Source: Ulva prolifera (taxonomy: Eukaryota > Chlorophyta > Ulvophyceae > Ulvales > Ulvaceae). From it: a stretch of DNA of 64,000 bases. This document shows, in pieces, positions 59,271 to 64,000 of the stretch. Below the pieces are notes generated by a model. The model was given only the letters and a program-made list of their open reading frames with translations. It did no database searches and had not been told where the DNA came from. The stretch's first letter is position 1; each line of letters begins with the position of its first letter. Made by a program: the position numbers and the translations under genes. Location: the NCBI GenBank assembly GCA_023078555.1, contig CM041197.1:6717810-6781809 (forward strand), read 5' to 3'.

Positions 59271-59475
59271 AACTTGCCTTAATTCCAACAAGGTCACTCA
59301 TCCGTATTCCAGATGAGTAGACCCTTCTCTGTAAATACCACATTGCCCCGGTCTTATGATGTACCCTACCATTCAAGTCAATGTGCTGTCTCCATTTATC
59401 TGCTTACCTGAGCTTCCAGACTTGCCCTGAGCTTGCAGAGCATACTCTTGTTTGCCCTGCTCCGCTCCCGTGTGT

Positions 59476-59484
59476 GGGGGGAGG
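59476..59484 (+). promoter_or_regulatory. Polypurine tract of the chromovirus
   Basis: GGGGGGAGG lies immediately before the 3' LTR, the expected position of the plus-strand primer. Confidence 0.85.
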
Positions 59485-60278
59485 TGTTGTAATGGCCAAG
59501 TCTGTCTGCTCAGAAGCACACCTATTCCAGATATGCAGGCACCAATTGTGGATACATATGTATGTATCTCAGGCTAGTGCCTTGCAAAACTTGAGCTAGG
59601 CGAAAGTATACCAAAGAATACCTCAGAATGCCAGCATGTACCACGTCACAGCTGTGCACATGAGCTGCATGCATACAGCTACATGTGCATAATTCCACAT
59701 GCCCAAAAGTGCCACTAGCATTCCTCAACATGTATAATCTCACATACCAATCCCATGTATCATGCCACCTTTTGCCACAGCCTTTTAGCAGTGCGAAGTG
59801 CAAGCTCAGTGCATGACACGTCATGCATGCGGCGCATGCATACTCCTGGTCTGCGCTTGCGCACGCCAAGGGTGCAGCGTCAAAGACCATGCCAGCCAAC
59901 CTACGTCTGCGTATCCATGCAGCACGATGTTGCTGCATTGGATTGACGGAGGATGATACATGCCAAATCCCAATGCCCGCAGCAGATCGCCAGATCTCGC
60001 GGGATGCTGCACCCTGATCCGTACAGAGATCAACGAGCAGCGCGATTCCACAGTTCCACAGAGCTATCAGTAGCGAGGACAGCACAAAGCAGGGATGGGC
60101 CTGGGTACATATATTCCAAGTGTTTTGCTGTGATCGACACAATTACCTTTGGTCAATTGGGGCGCTCCTGTTCCAGTCATTCCACTGTGTGCTACATTGT
60201 TACCCGAGTCCTTCTCTCCTGTCGTTTCTGTACGCTCGCTAGGGTGCCCAGCTCCCTGCGCAACCCGACAATTTAACA
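59485..60278 (+). repeat. 3' LTR (794 bp)
   Basis: Same length and ends as the 5' LTR. Differences noted by eye: ACATGTGCATAA for ACATGTACATAA, ATGTATAAT for ATGCATAAT, GTGCAAGC for GTGCCAGC, CACGCCAAGG for CACGCTAAGG, GGGTACAT for GGGCACAT, and three in CTTTGGTCAATT versus CTATAGTCGATT. Followed by the target duplication AAGAG at 60279-60283. Confidence 0.97.
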
Positions 60279-63200
60279 AAGAGCAACATGCTTCCCTGTC
60301 ACCTTGAAGTCGAAAAGTTCACAGGTGATGAATATGTAATGTATTGGCTCATCTAGAAAGGTTTTTCCATACGTTGAAGTTGATTGCTTTACTACAACAC
60401 ACGCTACACATGACATAGGTGTGTGGGACCTTTGCGCACGTCCGTTAAAGCGCAACCGGCTTCCCTGTCACCTAAAAGTTGAAAAGTTCACAGGTGCTGA
60501 ACATGTAATGTATTGGCTCATCGAGAAAAGATTTTCCACACGTCGAAGTTGAGTGCTTTACTACAACACACTTAACACAAGCCATAGGCGTGTGTGACCT
60601 TTGCGCACGTCCGTTGACGAGCAACCGGCTTCCCTGTCACCTAGTAGTTGAAAAGTTCACAGGCGCTGTATATGGCATGCATTTACTCAGCGAGAAGAGA
60701 ATTCGACACATTGGATCAGAGCACTACTCTAGAAAACAATTATCACATGACATAGGTGTGTGTGACCTTTGCGCACGTCCGTTAAAGCGCAACCGGCTTC
60801 CCTGTCACCTAAAAGTTAAAAAGTTCACAGGTGCTGAATATGTAATGTATTGGCTCATCGAGAAAAGATTTTCCACACGTCGACGTTGAGTGCTTTACTA
60901 CAACGCTCTCTTCACATGACATAGGTGTGTGTGACCTTTGCGCACGTCCGTTACAGCGCAACCGGCTTCCCTGTCACCTAGAAGTTGAAAAGTTCACAGG
61001 TGCTGAATATGTAATGTATTGGCTCATCGAGAAAAGATTTTCCACACGTCGAAGTTGAGTGCTTTACTACAACACACTCTACACATGACATAGGTGTGTG
61101 TGACCTTTGCGCACGTCCGTTAAAGCGCAACCGGCTTCCCTGTCACCTAGAAGTTGAAAAGTTCACAGGTGCTGAATATGTAATGTATTGGCTCATCGAG
61201 AAAATATTTTCCACACGTCGAAGTTGAGTGCTTTACTACAACACACTCTACACATGGCATAGGTGTGTGTGACCTTTGCGCACGTCCGTTAAAGCGCAAC
61301 CGGCTTCCCTGTCACCTAAAAGTTAAAAAGTTCACAGGTGCTGAATATGTAATGTATTGGCTCATCGAGAAAAGATTTTCCACACGTCGACGTTGAGTGC
61401 TTTACTACAACGCTCTCTTCACATGACATAGGTGTGTGTGACCTTTGCGCACGTCCGTTAAAGCGCAACCGGCTTCCCTGTCACCTAGAAGTTGAAAAGT
61501 TCACAGGTGCTGAATATGTAATGTATTGGCTCATCGAGAAAAGATTTTCCACACGTCGAAGTTGAGTGCTTTACTACAACACACTCTACACATGACATAG
61601 GTGTGTGTGACCTTTGCGCACGTCCGTTAAAGCGCAACCGGCTTCCCTGTCACCTAAAAGTTGAAAAGTACACAGGTGCTGAATATGTAATGTATTGGCT
61701 CATCGAGAAAAGATTTTCCACACGTCGAAGTTGAGTGCTTTACTACAACACATTCTACACATAACATAGGTGTGTGTGACCTTTGCGCACGTCCGTTAAG
61801 AGCAACATGCTTCCCTGTCACCTTGAAGTCGAAAAGTTCACAGGTGCTGAATATGTAATGTATTGGCTCATCGAGAAAAGTTTTTCCACACGTCGAAGTT
61901 GAGTGCTTTACTACAACACACTCTACACATGACATAGGTGTGTGTGACCTTTGCGCACGTCCGTTAAAGCGCAACCGGCTTCCCTGTCACCTAAAAGTTG
62001 AAAAGTTCACAGGTGCTGAATATGTAATGTATTGGCTCATCGAGAAAAGTTTTTCCACACGTCGAAGTTGAGTGCTTTATTACAACACACTCTACACATG
62101 ACATAGGTGTGTGTGACCTTTGCGCACGTCCGTTAAAGCGCAACCGGCTTCCCTGTCACCTAGTAGTAGAAAAGTTCACAGGTGCTGGATATGTAATGTA
62201 TTGGCTCATCGAGAAAAGATTTTCCACACGTCGAAGTTGAGTGCTTTACTACAACACACTTAACACAAGCCATAGGCGTGTGTGACCTTTGCGCACGTCC
62301 GTTGACGAGCAACCGGCTTCCCTGTCACCTAGTAGTTGAAAAGTTCACAGGCGCTGTATATGGCATGCATTTACTCAGCGAGAAGAGAATTCGACACATT
62401 GGATCAGAGCACTACTCTAGAAAACACTTATCACAAGACATAGGTGTGTGTGACATTTGCGCACGTTCGTTAAGAGCAACATGCTTCCCTGTCACCTTGA
62501 AGTCGAAAAGTTCACAGGTGATGAATATGTAATGTATTGGCTCATCGAGAAAAGATTTTCCACACGTCGAAGTTGAGTGCTTTACTACAACACACTTATC
62601 ACAAGCCATAGGCGTGGGTGACCTTTGCGCACGTCCGTTGACGAGCAACCGGCTTCCCTGTCACCTAGTAGTTGAAAAGTTCACAGGCGCTGTATATGGC
62701 ATGCATTTACTCAGCGAGAAGAGAATTCGACACATTGGATCAGAGCACTACTCTAGAAAACACTTATCACAAGACATAGGTGTGTGTGACCTTTGCGCAC
62801 GTCCGTTAAGAGCAACAAACTTCCCTGTCACCTTGAAGTTGAAAAGTTCACAGGTGATGAATATGTAATGTATTGGCTCATCGAGAAAAGATTTTCCACA
62901 CGTCGAAGTTGAGTGCTTTACTACAACACACTTAACACAAGCCATAGGCGTGTGTGACCTTTGCGCACGTCCGTTGACGAGCAACCGGCTTCCCTGTCAC
63001 CTAGTAGTTGAAAAGTTCACAGGCGCTGTATATGGCATGCATTTACTCAGCGAGAAGAGAATTCGACACATTGGATCAGAGCAATACTCTAGAAAACACT
63101 TATCACAAGACATAGGTGTGTGTGACCTTTGCGCACGTCCGTTAAGAGCAACAAACTTCCCTGTCACCTTGAAGTTGAAAAGTTCACAGGTGATGAATAT

Positions 63201-64000
63201 GTAATGTATTGGCTCATCGAGAAAAGATTTTCCACACGTCGAAGTTGAGTGCTTTACTACAACACACTTAACACAAGCCATAGGCGTGTGTGACCTTTGC
63301 GCACGTCCGTTGACGAGCAACCGGCTTCCCTGTCACCTAGTAGTTGAAAAGTTCACAGGCGCTGTATATGGCATGCATTTACTCAGCGAGAATAGAATTC
63401 GACACATTGGATCAGAGCACTACTCTAGAAAACAATTATCACAAGACATAGGTGTGTGTGACCTTTGCGCACGTACGTTAAGAGCAACATGCTTCCCTGT
63501 CACCTTGAAGTCGAAAAGTTCACAGGTGCTGAATATGTAATGTATTGGCTCATCGAGAAAAGTTTTTCCACACGTAAAAGTTGAGTGCTTTACTACAACA
63601 CACTTAACACAAGCCATAGGTGTGTGTGACCTTTGCGCACGTCCATTGACGAGCAACCGGCTTCCCTGTCACCTAGTAGTTGAAAAGTTCACAGGCGCTG
63701 TATATGGCATGCATTTACTCAGCGAGAAGAGAATTCGACACATTGGATCAGAGCACTTCTCTAGAAAACACTTATCAAAAGACATAGGTGTGTGTGACCT
63801 TTGCGCACGTTCGTTAAGAGCAACATGCTTCCCTGTCACCTTGAAGTCGAAAAGTTCACAGGTGATGAATATGTAATGTATTGGCTCATCTAGAAAGGTT
63901 TTTCCACACGTTGAAGTTGATTGCTTTACTACAACACACGCTACACATGACATAGGTGTGTGGGACCTTTGCGCACGTCCGTTAAAGCGCAACCGGCTTC
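60279..64000. repeat. Satellite array C: 168/169-bp monomers to the window edge
   Basis: Resumes the same monomer that array B was cut in. About 22 monomers, with class A runs at 60780-62250 and a B/C dimer pattern from 62250 onward (a repeat of 336 bp: B-type starts at 62278, 62614, 62950, 63286 and 63622, each 336 bp apart). The array continues past the window. Confidence 0.96.

Larger units (their letters stand above)
34046..60278 (+). mobile_element. Ty3/Gypsy chromovirus, complete but split by E2
   Basis: Two 794-bp LTRs (TG...CA), a 5-bp target duplication, a primer-site candidate, gag, pol with protease, reverse transcriptase, RNase H, integrase and chromodomain in that order, an extra short ORF, and a polypurine tract. 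Integrase after RNase H identifies Ty3/Gypsy, and the C-terminal chromodomain a chromovirus. Without the 16.4-kb nested E2 the element would be about 9.8 kb. Its coding frame is now interrupted in several places, so it looks incapable of autonomous movement. Chromodomains of this group are known to guide integration to marked heterochromatin, consistent with the satellite target. Confidence 0.97.

Overview
The window is eukaryotic, repeat-dominated DNA. It has spliceosomal GT-AG introns (about 80-260 nt, donors often GTACG/GTGCG/GTATG), a chromodomain Ty3/Gypsy retrotransposon, three large DNA transposons, and a 168/169-bp satellite with higher-order structure. No host housekeeping gene, tRNA, rRNA or prokaryotic signal was recognised. 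The mix would fit a green-lineage alga or another protist, but the sequence alone does not fix the taxon. The satellite with a nested chromovirus suggests centromeric or pericentromeric heterochromatin.

Layout. (1) 1-8141: right part of a large DNA transposon ('E1'). It has the 3' exons of a CACTA/TNP2-like transposase, a 344-bp tandem repeat, an 8-exon gene of unknown function whose reading frame closes exactly, and a right end dense in GTCCTTA/TAAGGAC. (2) 8142-28517: about 20 kb of satellite, including a 3540-bp (21-monomer) tandem duplication. (3) 28518-31984: a 3.47-kb probably non-autonomous element ('E3') with 21-bp terminal inverted repeats, an AA target duplication and GGCGCAC/GTGCGCC subterminal repeats. 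(4) 31985-34045: satellite. (5) 34046-60278: a chromovirus with two 794-bp LTRs and a perfect AAGAG target duplication inside a satellite monomer. Its reverse transcriptase is split by (6) 38642-55044: a 16.4-kb DNA transposon ('E2') with 9-bp TIRs, a TA duplication and CGCCCTTA subterminal repeats. (7) 60279-64000: satellite again.

E2 is the best candidate for something undescribed. It carries three multi-exon genes: a ~980-codon protein of unknown family (+), a long zinc-finger-headed protein of unknown family (-), and a 558-aa protein with a Ulp1/C48-type cysteine protease signature (+). Exons for the two plus-strand genes were placed by hand so that splice phases agree. E1, E2 and E3 share one plan (TIR where visible, short or unknown TSD, dense short subterminal motifs different in each), resembling CACTA-type elements whose accessory protein binds subterminal motifs.

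Order of events read from nesting: satellite array first, then the chromovirus (LTRs differ at about eight positions, so fairly recent), then E2 into its RT domain. E1 and E3 are independent insertions in the same array. The chromovirus pol is broken by E2, by apparent frame changes and by a stop codon. Gag and pol share one frame separated by a single TGA.
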